From assembly GCA_036322835.1 (NCBI GenBank), contig AP027304.1:3844001-3908000 (forward strand): a stretch of DNA of 64,000 bases, written 5' to 3'. Every line of letters starts with the position of its first letter. Position 1 is the stretch's first letter. This DNA is from Tenuifilaceae bacterium CYCD. Lineage in GTDB: Bacteria; Bacteroidota; Bacteroidia; Bacteroidales; Tenuifilaceae. The notes beneath the pieces were generated by a model. It worked only from the letters and a program-made list of their open reading frames with translations, had not been told where the DNA came from and searched no databases. Positions 1 to 7,629 of this stretch are shown one piece after another. The position numbers and the translations under genes are program-made.

Positions 1-1
1 A

Positions 2-781
2 AAGCAATACGATAGTCTTGTTTACGAGCATGCCAAAGCTCTTTATAGCCTTATACAAATAAAAGGCATTCCTCAAGTTCCCATGTTTGAGGGACAACTG
101 CTTCCTGCCGATGTAATTCGCCATCATTTTGCGCTAAGGAATCAGCTAAAGTACTGCTCTAAAAGTGGAATTGATATTACTGTTGAGCCATATTGCAGGA
201 TGGCGTTTAACAAGTACGATCTAGAGCCGCTTTTGGTTGATGCCGTGTTCTGTGGTAATATTTCACCAAATTTTGTTGCAATGTGCATGGAGCATAGCGA
301 GTTGGATAGCGCTAGGCAATTAGGCTCTTTAGAGGTGTATATCGATTTCAATACTAAGACACTTATTTATAATTACCCCAAATACAGTATTGAAACGGTG
401 GACAAGTATAGGAACTATTTGGGTTTGGAATCGTTGAGAGATGCAGTACGAAAAAATTATGAAATAGCGTTGTACTATAATCAAACGACATATCCTTTTG
501 ATGAGCATTTACGCCGTTTCAAGGAGATTGGCTATACCAAAAGCAATTATACTAGATTGAGTAAGGAGGAGCAGAATAAACTTTTCTTTGAATCAATAGA
601 CATAACTCAGAAGATAAGGAAGACCTTTTTTGATAAAGGGATAAATATATATCCGAATGGTGATTCTAAGCCCATTTATATTGAGAGCAAGGCGAGGAGG
701 GTTACGTTCCTGTGGAGGAGTGTGGAACGTATTCCCGTGAAACAGGTTTTGTTGCAAACCCCGAACGCGTTGCAGAGTTAA
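2..781 (+). pseudogene. 5'-truncated paralogue of the gws-locus partner protein, 3' end run into a SPASM-gene remnant
   Basis: The frame is open from base 2 with no start in the window, so the gene begins outside; the first internal Met is at 83. The protein aligns by eye with the secreted protein at 1647-2813: both have a G(F/I)P segment, an L-R-H-(F/H)-F stretch, a (R/E)PYC motif, a conserved VYIDFN/TYIDLN-like strand and a later Y/K-R-x-x-x-GL segment. From about base 685 the reading frame runs through the out-of-frame tail of a SPASM maturase gene, so the last ~30 residues are probably not native. The function of this family is unknown. Its place in the tandem cassette (partner protein followed by maturase) argues that it is the left-hand copy of the same locus, shortened by deletion. 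It could still be expressed as a chimeric C-terminus. Confidence 0.6.
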
Positions 782-804
782 ACGCCCAAATTTGGGGTGT
801 GTGA
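688..804 (+). pseudogene. Remnant of a GwsS (SPASM maturase) C-terminus
   Basis: In the frame starting at 688 the bases encode 38 residues ending EECGTYSRETGFVANPERV then AELNAQIWGV and a stop at 802-804. They match the last 38 residues of the intact maturase at 3989-5095 almost residue for residue. An in-frame TGA lies immediately upstream (682-684), so nothing translates this piece; it is read in another frame by the preceding ORF. It marks where the ATP-grasp gene and most of the SPASM gene of a left-hand cassette were deleted. Confidence 0.85.
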
Positions 805-822
805 TATAAATTGTTACTTTAG
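791..822 (+). promoter_or_regulatory. Predicted Bacteroidota-type promoter at the cassette junction
   Basis: TTTG at 791-794, a 20-nt spacer and TACTTTAG at 815-822 match the Bacteroidota -33/-7 pattern (TTTG, TAnnTTTG) with one mismatch. The -33 element lies in the final Ile-Trp-Gly codons of the SPASM remnant. It would drive the HTH gene at 977 with a ~150-nt leader. Confidence 0.55.
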
Positions 823-976
823 TTCTTCAAAATTACTAAAATGCTTTCATTTTGTTATCAAATTTATATTAGTCACACGTCACCAGTCACTTGTCACTTT
901 TCTTCCAAGAATAGGTAACAATTATCGCTTCATTCCTATTAAACACAAAAATCATTATCTAAAATTTGTGTTTAGT

Positions 977-1267
977 ATGAATATTGTTGAATCAAAAAGA
1001 CTTATCGATTATCTTGATTTTCTTTTACAGCAGGGCAATGCAGGAACTGCACCCGAAATTGCCGATAAACTTGGAGTTAGTGAACGCACCGTGATGTCGT
1101 ACTTTAAGCAGCTGAGTGAAATTAAGGTTCCAGTTATTTACAATTTTGCACGCCGAACTTGGAAGTATTCTCGCCCTGGCAGGTTAACTCTTTGTTTTAT
1201 TGATGACGAATCCAATACCCAAAATATCGACACCCCAAACTTACCCCCCTCCATAAATATGCTATAA
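977..1267 (+). CDS. Small HTH transcriptional regulator of the grasp-with-spasm locus
   Basis: A 96-residue protein whose first 60 residues form a winged-helix-like HTH: a helix (VESKRLIDYLDFLLQ), then PEIADKLGVSERTVMSYFKQL, the usual helix-turn-helix spacing. The ATG at 977 is chosen over the open frame from 797, because the upstream 60 codons translate the conserved non-coding junction repeat and give no plausible protein. It lies upstream of the precursor gene and behind a predicted promoter, so a local regulator of the peptide locus is likely. A truncated copy lacking the ATG lies at 5268-5399. The HTH call is firm; the regulatory target is inferred from position. Confidence 0.75.
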   Translation: MNIVESKRLIDYLDFLLQQGNAGTAPEIADKLGVSERTVMSYFKQLSEIKVPVIYNFARRTWKYSRPGRLTLCFIDDESNTQNIDTPNLPPSINML

Positions 1268-1282
1268 AACATAAAATTATTT

Positions 1283-1311
1283 ACAGGTCGGAAGTGTGGT
1301 TGCCGACCTGT
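1283..1311 (+). terminator. Hairpin between HTH gene and precursor gene
   Basis: ACAGGTCGG and CCGACCTGT form a perfect 9-bp stem with an 11-nt loop just after the HTH stop codon. The T-tract behind it is poor, so it may attenuate or protect the 3' end rather than terminate fully. Confidence 0.45.
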
Positions 1312-1395
1312 CGGTTTACTTTGTATTAACCAATCCATTAAAATAAACTGCGCAGGATGGATTGTGTTTATTATTAACTTTAAAAACTAATTAAA

Positions 1396-1587
1396 ATGAA
1401 AACATTAAATGAAAATCTTTTTGGCAATTTTAAACTCCAAAAAAATGAGATGAAATCCCTAAAGGGAGGAACTGTGGTGATCGCAACTTCAGGTAAACAT
1501 GGTAACGGTATGTGTGTTAATGATACACATACATTTTATGATAATGGCACTAGCCGATTTGAGTGGGTTTACACTCAATGTAAGTAA
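1396..1587 (+). CDS. Grasp-with-spasm RiPP precursor peptide (GG-leader)
   Basis: A 63-residue peptide with a charged, Asn/Lys-rich leader ending MKSLKGG (Gly24-Gly25), the pattern of the GG-Bacteroidales natural-product precursors (TIGR04149-type). Cleavage after GG would leave a 38-residue core rich in Thr, Ser, Asp and Asn with two cysteines (Cys40, Cys62) and a THTFYDNGTSRFEW segment. Thr/Ser hydroxyls facing Asp/Glu carboxylates are what an ATP-grasp ester- or amide-forming maturase would join. The gene lies directly upstream of the maturase genes. A strong hairpin follows it, which would favour excess precursor transcript. No C39 peptidase or exporter is visible in the window, so processing would depend on genes to the left or elsewhere. 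Confidence 0.8.
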   Translation: MKTLNENLFGNFKLQKNEMKSLKGGTVVIATSGKHGNGMCVNDTHTFYDNGTSRFEWVYTQCK

Positions 1588-1602
1588 ACGTTGAAAAATA
1601 AT

Positions 1603-1633
1603 TTAAGTTGTGCTTCAAAGAAGCACAACTTAA
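1603..1633 (+). terminator. Strong hairpin after the precursor gene
   Basis: TTAAGTTGTGCTT and AAGCACAACTTAA form a perfect 13-bp stem around a 5-nt loop, with no T-run after it. Placed between precursor and maturase genes, it probably acts as a partial terminator or 3' stabiliser. Confidence 0.6.
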
Positions 1634-1646
1634 TAAAACCTAATAT

Positions 1647-2813
1647 ATGAAAAGAGCGCAATTATTAATTTTGATATGTTTTTTTGTTTTTAATGCTTTT
1701 GGTCAATCCAAAATGAATTTTATTAATTATCATAATCCAGTCAATAAAATTGAAATTTTTGTTCGGAAGCAACTATATTCGGAAGCAATTTCTATGTATG
1801 AACAATTACAAAAGGAATATCCGCGCTTTTTTTACAAGGATTTGCACAATTTGAGTATCTGCTACTTAAAGGTTGAAAAATTAGACAGCGCAATTAGTAT
1901 TGCTCGCCGATTGGTTCTGCAAGGCTACACTTTGGATGATTTTTATAAATACAATGAGTATAATTGTATTACTAATAACCCCTTGTGGGGTAATTTTTTA
2001 GCCACCTATCCTAGATTACGTTTTGAATACGAAAAGACGATTGATCATACATTCGTTGATATGGTTAATAGGGCTATAGTATTCGACCAGCAGTATCAGG
2101 ATAGTAGCGATGCAAAACGAGATTCTGTTTACTACTATCAGGGAGTAATGCTATTCGATTATATGTTTAAGTATGGTTTCCCAAATTTCTACTTAAACAG
2201 AGAAAATGTGCTTGGGAATCGTTTGATGGCAATGCTTAGGCATTTTTTCTATATACCACAGATTTTAGAGAATGACCCAGACTTATCTTTTACGAGGCCA
2301 TACTGCAATATGGTTGTTGAAAAAGAATATAATGAATTTCTGCATTCGGCAATAGTTATGGGTAAATTACTACCTTCTACCTATATTGAGATAGTTTACC
2401 GTTTTGATAGTAGTCCCTACGGTCTTTTAGGGGTTACTTATGATTTTGATAGAGAAATTACTTATATCGATTTAAATTTAAATAATAGTTTCTCCATTCA
2501 GAATATCAATGAAAAGCGGAGGTCTATAGGCTTGTTTGAGATAGACACTCTATCAACAGGCAATATTGAAGGAACGTGGTACAGTCAGGTTTCAGTTAAA
2601 GTTATGAAAGAGGCTATGCTTAATTGTGATACTTGCCACACTGTTTTGGATTATTTTGATATTGCAAGACCAATTAGAGAGAAAATACAATTTTCTTATG
2701 AAAATAAAGAATTGAGGGACTTTATATTTAATTATGATCCATCTAATCTCAAATACGAACAATTGAAGAATTCTACAAAATATATGAAAAATTTAAAAAA
2801 GAAACAGTATTAA
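1647..2813 (+). CDS. Secreted partner protein of the grasp-with-spasm locus, unknown function
   Basis: 388 residues with a signal peptide (MKRAQLLILICFFVFNAFGQ, 1-20). Residues ~30-100 look like two TPR-like helical hairpins (AISMYEQLQKEYPRF, LSICYLKVEKLDSAISIAR). From ~130 on comes a domain with DQQYQDSSDAKRD, a KYGFPNF turn and RPYCNM that weakly recalls DUF6624-type sequences. A paralogue lies at the left window edge in the same position relative to a SPASM gene, so the protein appears to be a standing member of the cassette. The role is unknown; an envelope factor acting on, exporting or giving tolerance to the mature peptide is inference from position only. It starts 60 bp behind the precursor hairpin and ends 32 bp before the ATP-grasp gene. 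Confidence 0.65.
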   Translation: MKRAQLLILICFFVFNAFGQSKMNFINYHNPVNKIEIFVRKQLYSEAISMYEQLQKEYPRFFYKDLHNLSICYLKVEKLDSAISIARRLVLQGYTLDDFYKYNEYNCITNNPLWGNFLATYPRLRFEYEKTIDHTFVDMVNRAIVFDQQYQDSSDAKRDSVYYYQGVMLFDYMFKYGFPNFYLNRENVLGNRLMAMLRHFFYIPQILENDPDLSFTRPYCNMVVEKEYNEFLHSAIVMGKLLPSTYIEIVYRFDSSPYGLLGVTYDFDREITYIDLNLNNSFSIQNINEKRRSIGLFEIDTLSTGNIEGTWYSQVSVKVMKEAMLNCDTCHTVLDYFDIARPIREKIQFSYENKELRDFIFNYDPSNLKYEQLKNSTKYMKNLKKKQY

Positions 2814-2845
2814 ATCGTTAATCATACCAAATCATTCTGCCGTAA

Positions 2846-3832
2846 ATGATATTAATTTTAAGTGAGACATTAGATATTACCACGGATAGGGTAATTGATT
2901 GGTTGCATAGTTTCGGCTATAAAGATGTGTTAAGAATTAACGAGGGGACGCCTATCTATGTAAAACACATAAGTATTGGTTCCACAAAAAGTGAGATAAT
3001 TCTTTGTGCAAACAATCGTGTTTTTAATATTGAGGAAGTCTGTTTTTATTGGTATAGGAGGGGACTTTTTTCTTTTGATATTTTACCATCAATAGACTTA
3101 GAGTTAAATTCAAATCTTGATAAGTTATTGTGGTTTCATAAAAACGAGTGGTATCCAATAAGAAATTACATAATTAATAAATTTGAGTTAAAACCACATA
3201 TTGGAAATTTACACAAATCAATTAGCAATAAGATAATCAACCTAGAAATAGCAAGGGCGTGTGGTTTAAAAATACCCCAAACTAGTATTTCTAATTATTC
3301 TGAGATATTAAGACAACAGATGTTGGATTCAAAAGAGTATATTTGTAAGCCTGTTAGTGAATTTATTGATTTTGTTGATACGGACTATGAGTATAGCACT
3401 TTTACTCGTAAACTTAGTACTGAGGAATTACTTGAACCCTCTCATTATTCTTCACCTCAATTAATACAAGAGTACATTGATAAATGGATAGAATTAAGGG
3501 TGTTTATTTTGAAAGATAAGGTTTTTTCTATGGCAATTTTTTCGCAAAAATACCAAGATACTAGTGTCGATTTTAGAGCAGGGGATTTAGATTCCCAATA
3601 TAGAGTTGCTCCTTTTGAATTACCAGATGAAATTACCCAAAAGTTGTTACAATTTATGAGTAATGCTGGTTTAGATAATGGTTCCTTAGATTTAATACTA
3701 ACTAATGATGGAGAATATATTTTCCTTGAAGTAAACCCAATTGGTATAATTGATATGGTTTCGAAACCATGTAATTACCATATTGAAAGAGAAATAGCTT
3801 TGCAAATAATTCAATCAATAGATGAAGCATAA
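2846..3832 (+). CDS. gwsG: ATP-grasp peptide maturase of the grasp-with-spasm system
   Basis: 328 residues with the ATP-grasp layout: an N-terminal domain with the FYWYRRG motif (~67-73), the central NKxxNLxxARxxGLxIP segment (~128-144), a nucleotide-binding lysine in YICKPVSEF (Lys168), and Mg2+ ligands in SLDLILTNDGEYIFLEVNP (Asp282, Glu295, Asn297). This matches the GwsG-type maturases (TIGR04192-like), relatives of the graspetide ligases that form side-chain ester or amide bonds on a precursor using ATP. Neighbours fix the assignment: GG-leader precursor upstream, SPASM protein downstream. The catalytic residues are present, so it should be active. Substrate and ring pattern cannot be read from the sequence. 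Confidence 0.88.
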   Translation: MILILSETLDITTDRVIDWLHSFGYKDVLRINEGTPIYVKHISIGSTKSEIILCANNRVFNIEEVCFYWYRRGLFSFDILPSIDLELNSNLDKLLWFHKNEWYPIRNYIINKFELKPHIGNLHKSISNKIINLEIARACGLKIPQTSISNYSEILRQQMLDSKEYICKPVSEFIDFVDTDYEYSTFTRKLSTEELLEPSHYSSPQLIQEYIDKWIELRVFILKDKVFSMAIFSQKYQDTSVDFRAGDLDSQYRVAPFELPDEITQKLLQFMSNAGLDNGSLDLILTNDGEYIFLEVNPIGIIDMVSKPCNYHIEREIALQIIQSIDEA

Positions 3833-3988
3833 TTGTAATAAGATAAATCAACCGTCTCTCTGCTTGAAAAGGACTGAGGTTATAAAAGGTCAGGATATTA
3901 TTCCTGTATTTATTAACTGTAAAAGGGTGCAAAATCCTAAAAGATTTTTAATTTCTCATAATCGAATTATTTCTACTATTTTCTAAAT

Positions 3989-5095
3989 ATGAGTAATCTT
4001 CAAAAGTCAAAACATTATTCAAAGTTTGCTAATTGTATTGCTGTGAAAGGCTATTTGCGTGGAATAGTTATGGATCTTCAGCGAAAACAATATTTATTTG
4101 TGCCTATTAATACAATAGGAGTTTTGGAGAAGAAATCTTTTTGTGCAGATGAATTTAGCCCAGAATATAACAAGTTTATAGACTATTTAGAACAAAATGA
4201 AATTATCTTTCCAATAAATAAAAAGAATGTAGATTGTTTTCCATTTTTCAATATGGATTTCCTAACACCATCAATTATTGATAATTCAATAATTGATGCT
4301 GATGAGTTAACTCTAAATGATGTTTTTTTATTTATTAATCAATTAGATACGCTATTATGTAATTCGGTGCAATTCAGGTTTTATAGTAAGCCTGAGAAAT
4401 ATTGTTTGTTATCTATATTAGATGCAATTAATGCAAGTTCAATTGAATCTGTGGAGATATTAATGCCAGAGGTAGAGTGGTTAAATGATTCAGCTCTAAA
4501 GGAGTTTGCTTTTAATAATAAAAAATTAACATCATTATTTTTTCATTCAGCAAAGATGGATAATAAAAATTATTACAATCAAACAACGGTAACAAGGTTT
4601 GTTCAGCCAATAAAATCGTTTCAAAATTGTGGGAATGTTAAACTTGGTTATTTTTATGTTGATATAGGATTAACTACATTGTCTTATTCTTATAACACTT
4701 GCCTTTTCAAAAAAATATCCATCGATACCCATGGCAACATTAAAAACTGCCCATCCTGTTCCCAGTCATTCGGAAATATAAAAAATACCACCTTAAAGCA
4801 AGCCTTTGAGCATCCCGATTTTAAAAAGTTATGGAGTATAACAAAAGACCAAGTTGATGTTTGCAAGGACTGTGAGTTTCGCCATATGTGTACCGATTGC
4901 CGTGTTTACATAAAAGACCCCGAGAATATTTATTCTCAGCCATCCAAATGTACCTACAACCCATACATTGCCAAATGGCAAGGAGAAGATGGGTATGTCC
5001 CTGTTGAGGAGTGTGGCACTTACTCCCGTGAAAAAGGTTTTGTTGTAAACCATGAACGAGTTGCTGAACTAAACGATCAAATTTGGGGTGAGTGA
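3989..5095 (+). CDS. gwsS: SPASM-domain peptide maturase of the grasp-with-spasm system
   Basis: 368 residues. The C-terminal third is a SPASM domain with cysteines at 238, 254, 257, 292, 295, 301, 304 and 321, enough for two auxiliary [4Fe-4S] clusters. The N-terminal part has no CxxxCxxC motif, so it is a SPASM protein without the radical SAM cluster, as described for GwsS-type (TIGR04193-like) proteins. It may deliver or position the precursor, or do unknown chemistry. The gene starts 156 bp after the ATP-grasp gene. Its last 38 codons lie in the junction repeat, and the final Ile-Trp-Gly codons overlap the -33 element of a predicted promoter. Function beyond peptide maturation is not established. 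Confidence 0.85.
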   Translation: MSNLQKSKHYSKFANCIAVKGYLRGIVMDLQRKQYLFVPINTIGVLEKKSFCADEFSPEYNKFIDYLEQNEIIFPINKKNVDCFPFFNMDFLTPSIIDNSIIDADELTLNDVFLFINQLDTLLCNSVQFRFYSKPEKYCLLSILDAINASSIESVEILMPEVEWLNDSALKEFAFNNKKLTSLFFHSAKMDNKNYYNQTTVTRFVQPIKSFQNCGNVKLGYFYVDIGLTTLSYSYNTCLFKKISIDTHGNIKNCPSCSQSFGNIKNTTLKQAFEHPDFKKLWSITKDQVDVCKDCEFRHMCTDCRVYIKDPENIYSQPSKCTYNPYIAKWQGEDGYVPVEECGTYSREKGFVVNHERVAELNDQIWGE

Positions 5096-5393
5096 TATAA
5101 ATTGTTACTTTAGTTCTTCAAAATTACTAAAATGCTTTCATTTTGTTATCAAATTTATATTAGTCACACGTCACCAGTCACTTGTCACTTTTCTTCCAAG
5201 AATAGGTAACAATTATCGCTTCATTCCTATTCAACATCAAAATCATTATCTAAAATTTGTGTTTAGTGTTAATTTTGTTGAATTCGAACGACTTATCGAG
5301 TATCTCGATTTTCTTTTACAAAGTGGAAATGCAGGAACAGTCCCCAAAATAACCAATAAACTAGGAGTCAGTGATCATACTGTACTATATTGT
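4979..5393 (+). repeat. Cassette-junction direct repeat, copy B
   Basis: Partner of 688-1102. The non-coding part from 5088 to ~5240 is nearly identical to 798-950, while the HTH-coding part has diverged and decayed. Two such direct repeats flanking a whole cassette allow loss or gain of that cassette by homologous recombination. Confidence 0.9.
5082..5113 (+). promoter_or_regulatory. Predicted promoter overlapping the end of gwsS
   Basis: TTTG at 5082-5085 inside the last gwsS codons, 20-nt spacer, TACTTTAG at 5106-5113; the same arrangement as at 791-822. Here it would transcribe only the HTH remnant and possibly the secreted-protein gene at 5446. Confidence 0.5.
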
Positions 5394-5399
5394 ATTTAA
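5268..5399 (+). pseudogene. Truncated HTH regulator copy
   Basis: Residues align with the first ~43 residues of the HTH protein at 977-1267 (FERLIEYLDFLLQSGNAGT, NKLGVSDHTV). The start ATG has become GTT at 5268-5270 and the frame stops at 5397-5399, within the second HTH helix. It marks a further cassette whose body is missing. Confidence 0.8.
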
Positions 5400-5930
5400 G
5401 ATGATTTTTAAATTAACTATTTTTATACATCAGAAAATGACTATAATGAGATTTTCTTCTTTTACATCAAAAAGCATTTCATGTTTTGTATTTATATGTT
5501 TCTTTTTTCCCTTTACAAATAATTTACTTGCTCAAGACACTCTGATGTTGAAAGCCAAAAATACTATTGTGGGAAATTGGGTTATGGAAAATAACCCTCA
5601 ATACCGTTTACAATTCAATAAGAATGGCACCTTTAAAGAGTTTATAAATGATAGTACGGAGATTTTTGATTCCTCACGAAGCAATAAATACTATATTCTT
5701 TGTGAAAATGATACTCTATGGCTGTACTTGAAGCGGTATAACTGTATAATTAATGATAAAAAAAAGAGGACGTATATAGAGAAAAGGATGATAAAGTTTG
5801 AAAATAATCAAATTACAATGATTACATATAAGATGCGTAAGGGAGTTACTAATCATATAGATGAATATGCAATATGGAAAAGACAAGAAACAGAAATAAG
5901 TAAATCAACTCATCCAAAATTAAGTTATAT

Positions 5931-6925
5931 GCATATCCGCTAATGTACCAAAATAATTATCTTTACAAAAACACTTGAGATGAATTTTATCGATTTTGTA
6001 AAGAAATATCCAGATGAAGCCAGCTGCATAAGACACTTTCGAACCGTTAAGGAGCGAAAAGGAGTCGTCTGCAAGAAGTGTGGCAATACGCATCATTACT
6101 GGAACAAAACCTACAATTCGCACGATTGCAGCAGCTGTGGATACAGAACCACCTTACGAAGCGGCACCGTTATGGAGTCATCGAAGCTACCTTTTCAGTA
6201 CTGGTTGTACGCCATTTACCTGATGACCATGACCAAAAAAGGGATCTCTGCTGCTGAGGTTCAGCGGCAGCTTGGCCATAAGCGCTACGAACCGATTTGG
6301 GCCATGATGCACAAGATCAGATCGGTCATGGGATTGCGCGATGAGCGGTATGAATTGGAGGGCGTTGTCGAGCTGGACGATGCCTTTTTCAGAACCCATG
6401 CAGAGGACGAAAATGACGAGCTGACCAAAAGAGGAAGAGGCAGTCAGCGGCAAAGCAAAGTTCTAGTTATGGCCAAAGTTGATCCCAGGCGGGGGCGACC
6501 TCGCAGGAACAAAAAGCCATCAGCATTCCGATACGTAAAGATGGTTGTCATTCCGGACTCTTCGTCGAAAACGATGAACAAAGTAGTCTCAGCGAGCACC
6601 AGCTCTTCATCGGTGATTAAGAGTGATGGCTGGCGTGGTTTTAACAAAATCAAAGAGATAAGCTCCAGACATATCAAAAAGATAGTACCACCCGAGGAGG
6701 CTTCAAGAGTACTCCCATGGGTGCATACCATGATTAGCAATGCAAAGAGAAACTTCTTAGGAGTCAATCACAAAATAAAAGACGTGTACCTGCAAAACTA
6801 TCTGGACGAGTTTTGTTATAAAACCAATCGAAGATATTTTGGCAAAGAGTTGTTTGAACGACTTATGGTTGCTGCTGTAGAAGATACTTGGTATGGTAAA
6901 ATAAGGTATAATTGCGGATAATCAT
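5931..6925 (+). mobile_element. IS1595-family insertion sequence
   Basis: A ~995-bp element with one transposase gene. Imperfect terminal inverted repeats contain ATCCGC at both ends (left 5933-5949, right 6905-6921 in reverse). The flanks carry an identical 12-bp direct repeat ATTAAGTTATAT at 5919-5930 and 6926-6937, read as the target duplication. Twelve bp is longer than the ~8 bp usually given for this family, so part of the match may be chance. Exact ends could shift by a few bases because the outer TIR bases differ. Confidence 0.85.
5980..6921 (+). CDS. IS1595-family transposase
   Basis: 313 residues, full length for the family. An N-terminal zinc ribbon (Cys31, Cys34, Cys50, Cys53) precedes a recognition segment, then the catalytic core: ELDDAFF (Asp133 or Asp134), KSDGWRGF (Asp216) and the third residue in the MISNAKRNF region (Asn254), followed by the conserved YLDEFCYKTNRR segment. 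All catalytic positions are present and there is no frameshift, so it should be active. The stop codon lies inside the right terminal repeat. Higher GC than the flanking gws genes fits a recent arrival. Confidence 0.9.
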   Translation: MNFIDFVKKYPDEASCIRHFRTVKERKGVVCKKCGNTHHYWNKTYNSHDCSSCGYRTTLRSGTVMESSKLPFQYWLYAIYLMTMTKKGISAAEVQRQLGHKRYEPIWAMMHKIRSVMGLRDERYELEGVVELDDAFFRTHAEDENDELTKRGRGSQRQSKVLVMAKVDPRRGRPRRNKKPSAFRYVKMVVIPDSSSKTMNKVVSASTSSSSVIKSDGWRGFNKIKEISSRHIKKIVPPEEASRVLPWVHTMISNAKRNFLGVNHKIKDVYLQNYLDEFCYKTNRRYFGKELFERLMVAAVEDTWYGKIRYNCG

Positions 6926-7532
6926 ATTAAGTTATATTATACCCTCTGGATTTGAAGGGACAATATGGATTGCTTTTAATCAACCTAATGGTATTAACCC
7001 AGTATTAGATAGTTTGGGAAATGCTATTATAGAAATACCCAATAATGGATTGCTGCAGACAACTATGAAAGAGAATGCGCTTGCTACTGCTAACAAGAAT
7101 TATAGGATACTTGAGAGATTAGAAAAAAACATATTCAAAGAATACAAGACCTTTGATAAATTCGATAAATACGATTCAACTTATTTCGGGTTGGAAGATA
7201 CTATAGCCATAATGTGTGGATTTAATCAGACACCAAGAGAGGACATAAATAGAATATTTGGAAAAAAAGTTGAAGGAAATGTAATGACAATATACATAGG
7301 GAAATATCCAGAAGAAAGAAAACAGGGCTATCCTTGGTCTAATAATTTCTAGAAATCCCCGTTCGGTTTAGTTCCTGCCTGAGTTGTTTTGTTATTGCAG
7401 GCTTAGGCTGCTTCCAGCACAAATTAACTTAATCAAATTTTATTTAAGAACTGCCAGAAATGCTCAATAACAAGCAAAATAAAGGGCACAAATAACTATC
7501 CGGCAACGCCATTTCAAAATTTGGATCACAGG

Positions 7533-7553
7533 ATTCCGCATCAAGTGCGGAAT
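7533..7553. repeat. Short palindrome in an interspersed repeat
   Basis: ATTCCGCA and TGCGGAAT form an 8-bp stem in the gap between the split gene and the next lipoprotein. It resembles the GGATTCCGC palindromes scattered between Bacteroidota genes. Nothing else is recognised in 7353-7629. Confidence 0.4.
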
Positions 7554-7629
7554 GAAGAGATTTCACTGGCAATATATAATCAGGTATAATTAATATACCA
7601 ACAGGCAGCCCATGAAAGAAATGTGATGG

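Larger units (their letters stand above)
688..1102 (+). repeat. Cassette-junction direct repeat, copy A
   Basis: About 415 bp that recur at 4979-5393. The block runs from the last codons of the SPASM gene, through a near-identical ~160-bp non-coding stretch, into the first ~40 codons of the HTH gene. The non-coding middle is better conserved between copies than the coding flanks, which suggests recent gene conversion or selection on a regulatory sequence. Confidence 0.9.
5446..7352 (+). pseudogene. Secreted lipocalin-like/DUF6843-like gene split by an IS1595-family insertion
   Basis: The 5' part (5446-5943) encodes a signal peptide ending NNLLAQ followed by a lipocalin-like segment (IVGNWVMENNPQYRLQFNKNG). 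The start at the ATG at 5446 is chosen because the signal peptide begins there. The 3' part (6926-7352) encodes IPSGFEGTIWIAFNQPNG onward, which resembles DUF6843 domains, and continues to SNNF at 7352. Both halves share the 12-bp sequence ATTAAGTTATAT in the same codon phase (Leu-Ser-Tyr). Removing 5931-6925 and one copy of that repeat restores one continuous frame of about 300 residues. The original function is unknown; a secreted envelope protein is the most that can be said. Confidence 0.85.

Noticed and set aside
797-976. N-terminal extension of the HTH protein (60 residues, repeated at 5088)
   Set aside because: It translates the conserved non-coding junction, which carries a promoter. 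The second copy continues into a frame whose own ATG is lost, so the protein start at 977 is more credible.
3989-5095. Radical SAM enzyme
   Set aside because: Only the SPASM cysteines are present; no CxxxCxxC motif exists in the N-terminal half.
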